DNA from: Lentzea nigeriaca
GTDB taxonomy: Bacteria > Actinomycetota > Actinomycetes > Mycobacteriales > Pseudonocardiaceae
Direction: 5' to 3'
Length of the DNA: 64,000 bases
NCBI RefSeq assembly: GCF_016907955.1
Contig: NZ_JAFBCX010000007.1
Span: forward strand, 1-64,000
Below, in pieces: positions 40,639 through 49,131 of the stretch. Positions within the stretch are counted from its first letter, which is position 1; every line of letters begins with the position of its first letter. Under the pieces are notes generated by a model. That model worked only from the letters and a program-made list of their open reading frames with translations. It had not been told where the DNA came from and did not search any database. The position numbers and the translations under genes were made by a program.

Positions 40639-40695
40639 CGGCACGCGGGGACCCAACGTCCTGCAGGAGAGTACGAAAGCTCCCCGCGTACTCTC
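40639..40695 (+). repeat. Left 57-bp inverted repeat, with internal hairpin
   Basis: Contains GGGACCCAACGTCCT and, after a divergent 6-base part, a block beginning GAGTACGAAAGC. Within it GAGAGTACG (40667-40675) pairs with CGTACTCTC (40687-40695), an 11-base-loop hairpin. Confidence 0.8.
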
Positions 40696-40710
40696 GAAGA
40701 TCGCGAGTTG

Positions 40711-40722
40711 TCCACATGTGGA
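40711..40722. promoter_or_regulatory. 12-bp palindrome and DnaA-like box before the cassette gene
   Basis: TCCACATGTGGA is a perfect palindrome; overlapping it, TTGTCCACA (40708-40716) matches the Streptomyces DnaA box. It overlaps a possible GTG at 40718, which argues for the later ATG start at 40751. Confidence 0.4.
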
Positions 40723-40750
40723 TCAAGGCTCGGTTGAACGTGGCCGCCTC

Positions 40751-41731
40751 ATGCCGATGATTGATCGAGTGCGAAACAAGCGATCGATCGACTACGGACT
40801 GCTGGCTGAGGTCTTCGAGGATGGGGTGGCTGCTCGCCGCCACCTGCTGGAACTCGGGTTCAGCGGAAACACGCTGGCTGAGAAATGCCGCCCTGGAGGC
40901 GGCTGGACCCGACTTTTCCTGGGGGTCTACCTGCTCACCGGAGGCACACCGAGCAGGCGGCAACTCGTTAGAGGTGCACTCCTCCGGTCAGGCCCTCTGA
41001 CCTACCTCACCGGCCTGGAAGCCGCGCGCAGGTACGGAGTGCGCCGCCTGCCGGCCGACCATCGCATCCACGTTCTGGTACCTCACGGCCGTCGCATCGC
41101 GAGCCAGGGCTCGATGCTCGTCGAACGATCGAACAGAGCATGGAGCGGAACACTGATCGACGGATTCCCTGTGGTGACTCTCGCGCGGGCACTCATCGAC
41201 GCAGCCCGCAAGGAGCGAAGCCTCGACGTGGTGCGAGCGTTGATCGCGGACGCTGTCCAGAGGCAGCTCTGTTCGCCCGAGGCGCTCACAGAGGAGCTCA
41301 AAGACCTCCGGTTGGCTGGCACCCATCTGCCCAGACGCGTATTGGACGAGGTCAGCGACGGTGTCCGCTCTGCCGCCGAAGCGTGGTCGCGTTCGCTGAT
41401 CCACCGGTCGTCGTTGCCGAACCCGCAGTGGAACGTGATGATCAGATCTTCGGTCGGCGAGCAGCTTGCTGTCGTGGACGGCTGGTGGGACGACGTCGGA
41501 CTCGCTTGGCAGATCGACTCCGTCGAGTTTCACCTCATGCCCGATGACTACGCACGGACAATGGCACAGCACTCCACCCTTCTGGCCAACGGCGTGATGA
41601 CGGTGCACACGATCCCGTCACGACTCAAGCATGATCCGGCCGGAGTCATCGACGAGCTGCGTGGCGCCTACAGTGCGGCGGCTCAACGCCCAAGACCAGC
41701 CGTAGCAGCGACGCTTTGGCGGCCGATCTGA
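40751..41731 (+). CDS. AbiEi-like winged helix plus degenerate DUF559-type nuclease domain
   Basis: A 326-residue protein from ATG 40751. The N-terminal half (L-L-A-E-V-F-E-D-G-V-A-A-R-R-H-L, then R-L-F-L-G-V-Y-L-L, then L-R-S-G-P-L-T-Y-L-T-G-L-E-A-A-R-R-Y-G) resembles the AbiEi antitoxin-type winged helix. The C-terminal part (V-D-G-W-W, W-Q-I-D-S-V-E-F-H, then V-M-T-V-H-T-I) looks like the Vsr/DUF559 fold of PD-(D/E)XK nucleases, but the usual E-x-D is Q-I-D, so catalysis may be lost. No toxin partner (AbiEii) is beside it. Many actinobacteria carry multiple lone copies of such proteins. Its stop overlaps the right inverted repeat. Confidence 0.7.
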   Translation: MPMIDRVRNKRSIDYGLLAEVFEDGVAARRHLLELGFSGNTLAEKCRPGGGWTRLFLGVYLLTGGTPSRRQLVRGALLRSGPLTYLTGLEAARRYGVRRLPADHRIHVLVPHGRRIASQGSMLVERSNRAWSGTLIDGFPVVTLARALIDAARKERSLDVVRALIADAVQRQLCSPEALTEELKDLRLAGTHLPRRVLDEVSDGVRSAAEAWSRSLIHRSSLPNPQWNVMIRSSVGEQLAVVDGWWDDVGLAWQIDSVEFHLMPDDYARTMAQHSTLLANGVMTVHTIPSRLKHDPAGVIDELRGAYSAAAQRPRPAVAATLWRPI

Positions 41732-41786
41732 GAGTACGCGGGGAGCTTTCGTACTCCAGAAGAGGACGTTGGGTCCCTGCGTGCGG
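41730..41786 (-). repeat. Right 57-bp inverted repeat
   Basis: Inverted copy of 40639-40695 (49/57). It starts within the stop codon of the cassette gene and ends 19 bp from the menG stop. GAGAGTACG and CGTACTC (41730-41738, 41750-41756) can form the same hairpin as in the left arm. Confidence 0.8.
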
Positions 41787-41805
41787 CAAAGCAAGCGCGG
41801 GGCGG

Positions 41806-42531
41806 TTAGGCGGTGGGCCGTTCGGGCTCGGAGGGAGCCTCCGGCTTCGGCTTGGTCGCGCGGTGCAGGGCCACCATGCCGCCGGTCAGGTTGAACCAGG
41901 CCACGTCCTCCCAGCCCGCCTTGGCGATCAGCTCGCCGAGCGCGCGCTGATCGGGCCAGGTGGCCATGGACTCGGCCAGGTAGGAGTAGGCCACCGGGTT
42001 CGACGACACGAACTTCGCGATCAACGGCAGGAGCTTGAGCAGGTAGCGCATGTAGACGAAGCGGAACGGCCTCCACACCGGGGTGGAGACCTCGCAGATC
42101 ACCATGCGGCCGCCGGGCTTCGTGACGCGGGCCATCTCCTTCAGGGCGAGGACCGTGTCGTTGAAGTTGCGGATGCCGAAGGACACCGTGACGGCGTCGA
42201 AGGAGTCGTCCTTGAAGGGTAGGCGCAGGGCGTCCGCGGCCACCTTCGGGACGCGGCGGTGGGCGCCGGAGGCGAGCATGCCGACGGAGAAGTCGGCGGC
42301 GACGCACCAGGCACCGGACGCGGCGTACTCGACCGTGGACACGGCCGTGCCCGCGGCGAGGTCGAGGACCTTCTCTCCGGAACGGGCGTCGAGCACGCGC
42401 CTGCTCCACTCCCGCCAGCGGCGGTCGAAGCCCAGCGTCATGACCGAGTTCGTGCGGTCGTAGCCCTTGGCCACGCCGTCGAACATCTCGGCGACCTCGC
42501 GGGGGTTCTTGTCCAAGCCGGCTCGCGACAT
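41806..42531 (-). CDS. menG: Demethylmenaquinone methyltransferase
   Basis: A 241-residue class I methyltransferase of the UbiE/MenG family. V-L-D-L-A-A-G-T-A near 55 is the S-adenosylmethionine loop; F-D-A-V-T-V-S-F-G-I-R-N-F and M-A-R-V-T-K-P-G-G-R-M are family motifs. It methylates the ring of demethylmenaquinone, the last ring step. A Pro/Glu-rich tail follows the fold. In M. tuberculosis menG also sits next to a mannosyltransferase and close to menJ, as here. Confidence 0.92.
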   Translation of the reverse strand: MSRAGLDKNPREVAEMFDGVAKGYDRTNSVMTLGFDRRWREWSRRVLDARSGEKVLDLAAGTAVSTVEYAASGAWCVAADFSVGMLASGAHRRVPKVAADALRLPFKDDSFDAVTVSFGIRNFNDTVLALKEMARVTKPGGRMVICEVSTPVWRPFRFVYMRYLLKLLPLIAKFVSSNPVAYSYLAESMATWPDQRALGELIAKAGWEDVAWFNLTGGMVALHRATKPKPEAPSEPERPTA

Positions 42532-42566
42532 AGCAAGAGACTAGGTCAGGACCGCTGAGATCATCT

Positions 42567-43664
42567 TCAGGGCACCTTCAGAGCTGTCAGCATGCCGTCC
42601 ACCGCAGCCTGCCACGGGTACTCCTCCGCACGTGCCCGCGCTGCCTCCCGCGAACCGCTTTCCAGCAGGCGCCGGGCGGCCGTCGCGAACGCGGTGGCGT
42701 GATCGTCGACGGCCGCGCCGCACGACGGTCGGACGATCTCTTTCAACGCGCTGCTCTGGCTGACGACGACCGGCGTGCCGCTGGCGAGGGCCTCCAGCGC
42801 GGCCAGTCCGAACGTCTCGTGCGGGCCGGGGGCGAGGGAGAGGTCGGCGGAGGCGAGCAGCGAGGCGACGTCCAGCCGTGACTTCACGAAGCCGAGGAAC
42901 GTCACCGGCAGGCCGTTCGCGCGCTTCTCCAGGAACGCGCGGCGCGGGCCGTCACCGGCGATCACCAGCCGGGCCGAGTGACCCTGCTCGTGCAGTTCCG
43001 CGAGCGTGTCGACGGAGCGTTCGACGTGCTTCTCCGGCGACAAGCGTCCACAGTGGATGAGCAGGTTCTCCTTGCCCTGCAGGAGATCCCGGCGCAGGTC
43101 GGCGGAGTGGCGGTGCGGGGTGAACGTGGCGAGGTCGACGCCGAGCGGCACCTGGGTGACGTTGCGGGCGCCGATGCGGTCGAACTCCTCGCGCGCGAAG
43201 GCCGTCGTGCACACCACCGTGTCGTAGGAGGCGGCCATGCGGCGGTTGGCCCAGTCTGCGGCCCGGACTGCCGGGCTTTCCGGCAGCACGAACTGCAACA
43301 GTCGGTCGAGACGTTCGTGGGAGATCACGACGTTCGGGATGTCCCGTTCGCCTGCCCACGACCCCATGCCGCGCAACGTCAGCCGGTCCGAGACCTCCAG
43401 CCGGTCCGGCCTGAGGTGTTCCATCAACGCCTTGACGCGCCACGGGTCCACGACGCGGTAGCCACCGGTGTACGGGATCTTCAACGCGGGCAGCGTGATG
43501 CGCCGGACGCCACCGGGCAGCACCTTGTCCGCGCGGTGGTCGCCGGGCACGACGAGCACCACCTCGTGGCCGGCCTGCACGTAGCCGGTGCCGAGGTGGT
43601 GCAACGCCGTGCGCAGGCCGCCCGACTTCGGTCCGTAGAAGTTGGCCAGCTGGACGATCCTCAA
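42567..43664 (-). CDS. GT4-family glycosyltransferase
   Basis: A 365-residue retaining glycosyltransferase of GT4 fold. The N-terminal half has Y-G-P-K-S-G-G-L-R-T; the C-terminal nucleotide-sugar site has H-C-G-R-L-S-P-E-K-H near 213, then P-G-P-H-E-T-F-G-L-A-A-L-E-A-L-A-S-G-T-P-V-V with the E-x7-E motif. The start is TTG at 43664, overlapping the stop of the next upstream glycosyltransferase (TTGA), so the two are coupled. A GDP-mannose-dependent mannosyltransferase in phosphoinositide mannoside or lipoglycan synthesis is likely, by neighbourhood; the donor cannot be read from the sequence. Confidence 0.85.
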   Translation of the reverse strand: MRIVQLANFYGPKSGGLRTALHHLGTGYVQAGHEVVLVVPGDHRADKVLPGGVRRITLPALKIPYTGGYRVVDPWRVKALMEHLRPDRLEVSDRLTLRGMGSWAGERDIPNVVISHERLDRLLQFVLPESPAVRAADWANRRMAASYDTVVCTTAFAREEFDRIGARNVTQVPLGVDLATFTPHRHSADLRRDLLQGKENLLIHCGRLSPEKHVERSVDTLAELHEQGHSARLVIAGDGPRRAFLEKRANGLPVTFLGFVKSRLDVASLLASADLSLAPGPHETFGLAALEALASGTPVVVSQSSALKEIVRPSCGAAVDDHATAFATAARRLLESGSREAARARAEEYPWQAAVDGMLTALKVP

Positions 43665-44734
43665 GCCGCCGCCTGGTGGGCGAGTCCGATCACCGCGGCG
43701 TAGTGGCCCATCAGCTCGTCGCAGATCGCCGGCCAGGTACGGGTGAGCACCGACTTGCGGGCGGCGAGCCCGAACCTCTTGCGCCGCAACGGGTCGCGCA
43801 GCAGGTCCACGTACTGCGCGATGTCGTCCTCGAAGAGATACCCGGTCCTCCCGTGCGCGACCAGATCACGCGGACCGCCCACGTTCGGCGCGAGCACGGG
43901 CAGTCCGGTCGCGAGCGCCTCCTGCACGGCCTGGCAGAACGTCTCGTGCGGTCCGGTGTGGACGAAGACGTCGAGCGACGCATAGGCCTCGGCGAGCGCC
44001 TCGCCGGTGCGGAAACCCAGGAACTGCGCGTTGGGCAGATCTCGTTCGAGCTGCTCGCGGTCGGGCCCGTCGCCGACGATCCGGAGCTTCACGCCGGGCA
44101 GGTCGTGGATCTCCTTGAGCCGGTGCACCTGCTTCTCCGGCGCGAGCCGCCCGACGTAGCCCACGGTCAGCTCGTCGTTGTGCCTGGTGCGCGGGCGGAA
44201 GAGGTCGATGTCGACGCCACGGCCCCACCGGTGCACGCGCGGCACCCCGTGCCACTCCAGCGCCTCGACCGCCGAACTGGACGGCGCCAGCGTGCGATCG
44301 GCCAGCGTGTGCAGGCGTTTCGTCCACCGCCACGCCGCCCGCTTGGTCAGGCCGAGGCCGTAGTTGCCTGCGAACCCGGCGACGTCGGTCTGGTAGACCG
44401 CGACGGTCGGCACGTCGATCTTGCGCGCGGCTCTGAGCCCGTACGCGCCCAGCACGAACGGCGACGCGAGGTGCACGACGTCCGGCCGGAAGCCGGCCAG
44501 CTCGTGCAGCACCCGCGGGCTCGGGACACCGATGGGCAGGCTGGTCACCATGGGCACGTCGACAGCGGAAACTCTGACGACGGGCGTGCCGTGGTGTTCG
44601 TCGGCGCCGGCACCGGGCGCGACCACCAGAGCCTGGTGGCCGCCACGCCGCAGGTGCTCCAGCACGCGGAGAACGGAGTTGGTCACCCCGTTCACCTGAG
44701 GCAGGAAGCTCTCGGTCACGATCGCTACGCGCAC
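43661..44734 (-). CDS. GT4-family glycosyltransferase, MgtA-like alpha-mannosyltransferase
   Basis: A 357-residue GT4 enzyme. It begins V-A-I-V-T-E-S-F-L-P-Q-V-N-G-V-T-N-S-V, typical of MgtA/PimB-type enzymes, with V-G-R-L-A-P-E-K-Q-V near 200 and H-T-G-P-H-E-T-F-C-Q-A-V-Q-E-A-L-A-T-G-L-P-V for the donor site. The start GTG at 44734 is chosen because homologues start right at V-A-I-V-T-E-S and AGGGTG lies upstream; the frame is open further. M. tuberculosis MgtA (mannosylates glucuronosyl diacylglycerol) lies beside menG too. Divergent from the phosphatase gene. Confidence 0.85.
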   Translation of the reverse strand: MRVAIVTESFLPQVNGVTNSVLRVLEHLRRGGHQALVVAPGAGADEHHGTPVVRVSAVDVPMVTSLPIGVPSPRVLHELAGFRPDVVHLASPFVLGAYGLRAARKIDVPTVAVYQTDVAGFAGNYGLGLTKRAAWRWTKRLHTLADRTLAPSSSAVEALEWHGVPRVHRWGRGVDIDLFRPRTRHNDELTVGYVGRLAPEKQVHRLKEIHDLPGVKLRIVGDGPDREQLERDLPNAQFLGFRTGEALAEAYASLDVFVHTGPHETFCQAVQEALATGLPVLAPNVGGPRDLVAHGRTGYLFEDDIAQYVDLLRDPLRRKRFGLAARKSVLTRTWPAICDELMGHYAAVIGLAHQAAA

Positions 44735-44879
44735 AGATGACACCCTGGGGTGCCAGCATGAAGTCCACGTGACACGCAATTTGACGCGGTCAGAACACCT
44801 CACGTCGTGGCCAGGTGATCGTCGTTTCGTCATCTCCGCGTCGGCTACCGGTCACCAGACGCGGTGAAACTAGGCCAGC

Positions 44880-45713
44880 ATGACCGTCTTGTCGTCCCGT
44901 CCCGCGCACCCGGCCGACCCCGGACTGGTGTCGATAGCGCTGGAAGTGGCCGGTCGCCTGGCGAACGACGCCTCGGACGTCATCATGGCCACCGCCGGCC
45001 GCGGCGTGCGTCCCGACTCCGACGAGTCGCCCTTCGACTGGGTGACCGACACCGACCGCACCCTGGAACGCCATACCCGCCGAGTCCTGACCGCGGAGTT
45101 CCCGTCGATCCCGGTCTTCTGCGAGAACTCCGACGTGGACGTACCAGGCGACTCCGAGTTCCGCTGGGTCGTGGACCCCGTGGACGGCACCGCGAACTAC
45201 ACGGCGGGAATGCCCTGGTGCGCCTACAGCCTCGCCCTGGTGGACCGCTGGGGCCCCGTCGTCGGCGTCGTGGCCGACCCGTACCGCTCCCAGATCTACG
45301 CCGCCGCCCGAGGCCGCGGCATGCGCGCGAACGGCACACCGATCCGCCTCGCCGAACGCCAGGGCGACTCCCTGGTGGTGTGCACCGAGATGACGCGCAC
45401 CGGCCCGTGGCCAGGCATGGGCGAGTTCATCTCAACGGCCGCGATCGCCGGCACGGGCGTCCGCGTCCTCGGCTCGAAGTGCCTGGCCGTGGCCCAGGTG
45501 GCGCTGGGCCACGTCGCCGCCGCCGTGCTGCACGGCTACCACGAGTGGGACGTGGCCGGGGCGGTGTCGCTGGCTGTCGAGTCCGGTGCGGTGGTCCTGG
45601 ACAGGCGCGGCGAGGGCGCTCAGCTGCCTGTCGACGGACTGCTCGTGGCCGCACCCGATGCCGCCGACGAGGTGCTGGGCTGGTGGCAGTCGGCGCTTCA
45701 GGTGGACAGCTGA
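44880..45713 (+). CDS. Inositol-monophosphatase-family phosphatase
   Basis: A 277-residue metal-dependent phosphatase. W-V-V-D-P-V-D-G-T-A-N-Y near 98 and W-D-V-A-G-A near 221 are the two family motifs that hold the metal ions; D-W-V-T-D-T-D near 53 adds a ligand, and the Glu in F-C-E-N-S-D matches the first acidic residue. Candidate substrates are inositol phosphate, histidinol phosphate or another sugar phosphate. Next to two GT4 glycosyltransferases, a step in inositol-lipid synthesis is plausible. ATG 44880. Its end overlaps the end of the convergent gene by 16 bp. Confidence 0.85.
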   Translation: MTVLSSRPAHPADPGLVSIALEVAGRLANDASDVIMATAGRGVRPDSDESPFDWVTDTDRTLERHTRRVLTAEFPSIPVFCENSDVDVPGDSEFRWVVDPVDGTANYTAGMPWCAYSLALVDRWGPVVGVVADPYRSQIYAAARGRGMRANGTPIRLAERQGDSLVVCTEMTRTGPWPGMGEFISTAAIAGTGVRVLGSKCLAVAQVALGHVAAAVLHGYHEWDVAGAVSLAVESGAVVLDRRGEGAQLPVDGLLVAAPDAADEVLGWWQSALQVDS

Positions 45714-46312
45714 GGCAGCTGCTTCTCGAGCATCTCGAGGTGGGTGCGCGCGTCGTCCAGCTCCGGGTGGTCGAACATCTGCAGCGCGACCCTGCCGACC
45801 TCGTTCTCGAACTGCTTGAAGTCGTGCGCGGCCTTGAGGAGCCGCTGGTAGACGGGGTGCTGCTGGTCGACCGCGCCCAGCGCCCTGCCCAGCTGCGCGA
45901 TGCCGCGGACGTCGTCGAGCTCCTTGGTCAGCTGCTCGCTGATCCGCAGCAGCCAGTCCTTCGCCGCCGACGCCGGCACGGTCTGCACGGCCGCGGAGAC
46001 CCGGCGCGCCGACTCCGCGCAGCGTTCGACCTGCTCGGACCACATGTCGTAGGGCTGCTGGGGAGCCATCGGGAAGAACGGCATCGCTTGACGGGGCCGG
46101 TTGATCGAACGCCGGATCAGGCCGATGACCAGGCCGACCAGGGAACCTGGGAGTCCGCCCAGGATCAGACCGGAGATGATGATCACCGCAATGGTCATGG
46201 CGGCCGGATCGGTGCTCTTCGCGGCGGCGGTCGCGCCGATTGTCATGAGGGCACCCATGAGCACGAAACCGACCGCGGATCCCCAGAGCACTGAACGCAG
46301 GACGACACCCAT
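45698..46312 (-). CDS. Membrane protein of unknown function
   Basis: A 204-residue protein with two membrane helices (about residues 5-30 and 40-62), a Pro-rich hinge and a C-terminal helical region of about 130 residues with heptad-like spacing. No family is recognised. ATG 46312 is used; a GTG at 46336 would add eight residues and neither has a good ribosome site. It lies close behind paaE on the same strand, so it may be co-transcribed with the paa genes, although nothing ties it to phenylacetate. Confidence 0.65.
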   Translation of the reverse strand: MGVVLRSVLWGSAVGFVLMGALMTIGATAAAKSTDPAAMTIAVIIISGLILGGLPGSLVGLVIGLIRRSINRPRQAMPFFPMAPQQPYDMWSEQVERCAESARRVSAAVQTVPASAAKDWLLRISEQLTKELDDVRGIAQLGRALGAVDQQHPVYQRLLKAAHDFKQFENEVGRVALQMFDHPELDDARTHLEMLEKQLPQLST

Positions 46313-46349
46313 GACTGATGATCGTGCCACTTTCACGGAGTGTTAGCGG

Positions 46350-47390
46350 TCAGGCGTCGAAGTCGACCGTCACGCACTCGCTCGTCGGCAGCGCCTGGCA
46401 GGTCAGCACGAACCCGGCCGCCACCTCGGCCTCGTCGAGCGCGTAGTTGCGCCGCATCTCGACCGAGCCCTCCGTGACCAGCGCCCGGCACGTGCCGCAC
46501 ACCCCGCCCTTGCACGCGAAGGGCAGGTCGGCGCGCACCCGCTGGGCCGCGTCCAGGATCGGCTCGTCCGCGGGCAACGGCAGGGTCGTCGACTTGCCGT
46601 CCAGCACGACCGTCACGGAGGCGGCGGAGTCCACCACGACCTCGGTGCGGCGCGGTGGGGGTGGGGGCTCGTCGACGTAGAAGAGTTCGTGGTGCACGTG
46701 GTCCGCGGGTACGCCGCGGTCGCGCAGCACGGCGGTGGCGTCCTGGACCATCTCGTAGGGCCCGCAGAGCCACCATTCGTCGATGCCGTCGAACGGGACG
46801 ACGGTGTCGAACAGGGCGGAAAGCTTCGCGGCGTCGAGGCGGCCGGTGAAGAGCTCCACGTCGCGCGGTTCGCGGGACAGGACGTGGATCAGCTGGAACG
46901 TGGCCGGGTAGCGGTCCTTCAGGTCGGCCAGTTCGTCGGCGAACATGACGGTGTCGGTGCGGCGGTTGCCGTACAGGAGGGTCACGCGGGCGCCGGTGGC
47001 GAGGACCGTCGCGGCGATCGACAGGGCCGGGGTGATGCCGGAGCCTGCCACCACGAAGCCGTGGTGGGTGGCGGTGCCGGTCGGGGTGAACTTGCCCAGC
47101 GGGGGCAGGACTTCCACCACGTCGCCGGGGACCACGCGGTCTACCAGCCAGGTGGAGAACTGGCCGCCGTCCACGCGGCGCACGCCGATTCGCGGTGCGG
47201 CGCCGGTGGGGGCGCAGATCGAGTACGAGCGGCGTTCGTCGCCCTGGCGCAGGGTCAGGTACTGGCCCGCGGCGAAGGCGAAGTCCTCGGAGAGGTCCGG
47301 TGGCACGTCGAAGGTGACGGCCACGGCGTCGTCGCAGAGGCGGTCGACGCGGGCGACCGTCAGCTTGTGGAAGGCGGCTCGGCGCGACAA
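46350..47390 (-). CDS. paaE: Phenylacetyl-CoA epoxidase reductase subunit
   Basis: A 346-residue reductase. FAD-binding R-S-Y-S-I-C-A-P near 55 and NAD-binding G-S-G-I-T-P-A-L-S near 117 are followed by a plant-type [2Fe-2S] domain at the C-terminus (C-K-G-G-V-C-G-T-C, then C near 332). It passes electrons from NADPH to the PaaA di-iron site. It follows paaD by 1 bp and ends the paaABCDE run. Confidence 0.92.
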   Translation of the reverse strand: MSRRAAFHKLTVARVDRLCDDAVAVTFDVPPDLSEDFAFAAGQYLTLRQGDERRSYSICAPTGAAPRIGVRRVDGGQFSTWLVDRVVPGDVVEVLPPLGKFTPTGTATHHGFVVAGSGITPALSIAATVLATGARVTLLYGNRRTDTVMFADELADLKDRYPATFQLIHVLSREPRDVELFTGRLDAAKLSALFDTVVPFDGIDEWWLCGPYEMVQDATAVLRDRGVPADHVHHELFYVDEPPPPPRRTEVVVDSAASVTVVLDGKSTTLPLPADEPILDAAQRVRADLPFACKGGVCGTCRALVTEGSVEMRRNYALDEAEVAAGFVLTCQALPTSECVTVDFDA

Positions 47391-47391
47391 C

Positions 47392-47883
47392 TCAGATCTC
47401 CTTGACGTGCTCGAACGGTTCGGAGCAGGCGTTGCAGCGGCGCAGCGCCTTGCACGCGGTCGAGGAGAACCGCGAGATCTCCGAGGTGTTGGGTGAGCCG
47501 CACTGCGGGCAGGCGACCTGACGGGACGGCGGCACCAGGTTCAGCGGCACCGGGCCCGCGACGGACGGGCCGATCCTGGACGGAGGGGCGATGCCCGCCG
47601 CCGCCAGCTTCGAGCGGCCCTCCGAGCTGATCCAGTCGGTCGTCCAGGCCGGGGAGAGCGACAGGCGCACCTCGACCTCGGAGTAGCCCGCGGAGATCAA
47701 CGAACGGCGCAGATCGGCGCCCATCTCGTCGATCGCGGGGCAACCCGAGTAGGTCGGGGTGATCGTGACGACGACGCGACCGTCCTCTTCGGACACGTCG
47801 CGGAGCACGCCGAGGTCCGCCAGCGTGAGGACCGGGAGCTCCGGGTCCCGCACGGCCGACGCGATCTCCAGTGCCGTCGTCAC
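47392..47883 (-). CDS. paaD: PaaD, maturation factor of phenylacetyl-CoA epoxidase
   Basis: A 163-residue protein with an N-terminal MIP18/DUF59 domain (V-R-D-P-E-L-P-V-L-T-L-A-D-L-G, then T-P-T-Y-S-G-C-P) and a C-terminal Cys-rich zinc-ribbon-like end (A-C-P-Q-C-G, then C-K-A-L-R-R-C-N-A-C). The family helps iron-sulfur or di-iron cluster assembly for the complex. Its start overlaps paaC by 4 bp. Confidence 0.9.
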   Translation of the reverse strand: MTTALEIASAVRDPELPVLTLADLGVLRDVSEEDGRVVVTITPTYSGCPAIDEMGADLRRSLISAGYSEVEVRLSLSPAWTTDWISSEGRSKLAAAGIAPPSRIGPSVAGPVPLNLVPPSRQVACPQCGSPNTSEISRFSSTACKALRRCNACSEPFEHVKEI

Positions 47884-48782
47884 CAGACCGCTCCCGGCAG
47901 CGAGCGGTGCAGGTGCTGCATCTCGGCGAGCAGATAGCCCATGGCCTCGGTGTGCACGCCGTCACGACCGGCCATGCCCGCGACGCGTGCGGCGCGGGTG
48001 TCAGCGGGCCGCGAAAGCCCCGCGGCGGAGAACACCGCCTCCAGTACACCGTCCACTTCGGACTTCAGCGACGCCGGGTCGACCGCGACGCCCGTGAGGC
48101 GCGCTTCCACGGCGTGTGTCGCGAAGAGCTCGTCCACGAACGGCCAGACGCGCTCCAGACCGGCCTGCATGCGGCGGTGCGACTCGTCGGTGCCGTCGCC
48201 GAGCCGGACCGTCCACTGGGCGGCGTGGTCGCGGTGGTACGCCAGCTCCTTCAGGCCCTTTTCGGCCACGGCGGCCAGCACGGGATCCGCCGAGCCCGCC
48301 CGAAGAGGAGAGGGGGCCAGGCGCGAGAACAGAGCGAGCCGCCACGACGAGAACACCAGCAGGCGCGCGATGGTCGTGCCGAAGTCGCCGCCGGGACCGG
48401 GGCCGCAGTCGATCTCGGCCAGGTGCACGTTGCGGAACTCGCGTTCGTCGCGCAGGTAGGCAAGGTCGTCTTCCGACTTCCCGAGCACCTCGCCTGCGCG
48501 CGTGAGCAGCATGCGGGCCTGACCCAGCAGGTCCAGCGCGATGTTGGCGAGCGCGATGTCCTCCTCCAGCTCCGGAGCGCGCGAGCACCACTCCGAGAGC
48601 CGCTGCGAGAAGATCAACGCGTCGTCGCCGAGCATCAGGCAGTACGCGGCGAGATCAGCAGTGTCCACACCCGCCGGGAACTCACGGTTCACGCCGGAGA
48701 GAGCCTCGGAGAAACCCGTCCCGAAGGCCCAGTGCGAGTCCTCGTGCCCGAGCAGAGATTCGTAGGCGTTGTCGAAACTCAT
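47880..48782 (-). CDS. paaC: Phenylacetyl-CoA epoxidase structural subunit
   Basis: A 300-residue ferritin-like helical protein related to PaaA but without the full set of metal ligands; it forms the stable PaaAC core. I-A-L-A-N-I-A-L-D-L-L-G-Q-A-R and the R-D-H-A-A-Q-W-T segment are family features. ATG 48782 is used; a TTG 12 bp upstream is possible. Gap of 64 bp from paaB, holding a small TGCGGG/CCCGCA hairpin. Confidence 0.9.
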   Translation of the reverse strand: MSFDNAYESLLGHEDSHWAFGTGFSEALSGVNREFPAGVDTADLAAYCLMLGDDALIFSQRLSEWCSRAPELEEDIALANIALDLLGQARMLLTRAGEVLGKSEDDLAYLRDEREFRNVHLAEIDCGPGPGGDFGTTIARLLVFSSWRLALFSRLAPSPLRAGSADPVLAAVAEKGLKELAYHRDHAAQWTVRLGDGTDESHRRMQAGLERVWPFVDELFATHAVEARLTGVAVDPASLKSEVDGVLEAVFSAAGLSRPADTRAARVAGMAGRDGVHTEAMGYLLAEMQHLHRSLPGAVW

Positions 48783-48846
48783 CACGCTGCCCAATCCCGG
48801 GGTGAGGCGTTGTCACTGTGTTTTGCGGGACACCCGCACCTGGGTT

Positions 48847-49131
48847 TCATAGGTGCGGCACGTCCTCGGGAATCGAGTAGAACGTCGGGTGCCGGTAGAC
48901 CTTGTCGCCCGCCGGCGAGAAGAACGGGTCCTTCTCGTCCGGCGACGAGGCCGTGATCGCGGCCGCGGGCACCACCCAGATCGACACGCCCTCGTTGCGG
49001 CGCGTGTAGACGTCACGGGCGTTGCGCAGCGCCATTTCCGCGTCCGGCGCGTGCAGCGAACCGACGTGCACGTGGTTCAGGCCGCGCTTGCCCCGCACGA
49101 ACACTTCCCACAGCGGCCAAGACGTGCTCAC
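48847..49131 (-). CDS. paaB: Phenylacetyl-CoA epoxidase subunit B
   Basis: A 94-residue protein, the small bridging subunit: W-E-V-F-V-R-G-K-R-G-L-N-H-V-H-V-G-S-L-H-A is the family opening and R-N-E-G-V-S-I-W-V-V-P follows. Length matches. Its start overlaps the paaA stop (4 bp). Confidence 0.93.
   Translation of the reverse strand: MSTSWPLWEVFVRGKRGLNHVHVGSLHAPDAEMALRNARDVYTRRNEGVSIWVVPAAAITASSPDEKDPFFSPAGDKVYRHPTFYSIPEDVPHL

Larger units (their letters stand above)
40639..41786. mobile_element. Unit bounded by 57-bp inverted repeats around an AbiEi/DUF559-like gene
   Basis: Left arm 40639-40695 and right arm 41730-41786 match at 49 of 57 positions when one is inverted, with two fully conserved blocks. 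The only gene inside is 40751-41731, whose stop codon is part of the right arm. The unit interrupts a minus-strand menJ-menG neighbourhood. No transposase is present and no target duplication is evident, so the mobility is inferred. It could be a non-autonomous element or a self-contained regulated cassette. Confidence 0.5.

Noticed and set aside
40639..41786. Inverted repeats as IS ends with a transposase
   Set aside because: The enclosed gene has no DDE, HUH or serine-recombinase pattern, and no target duplication is evident.
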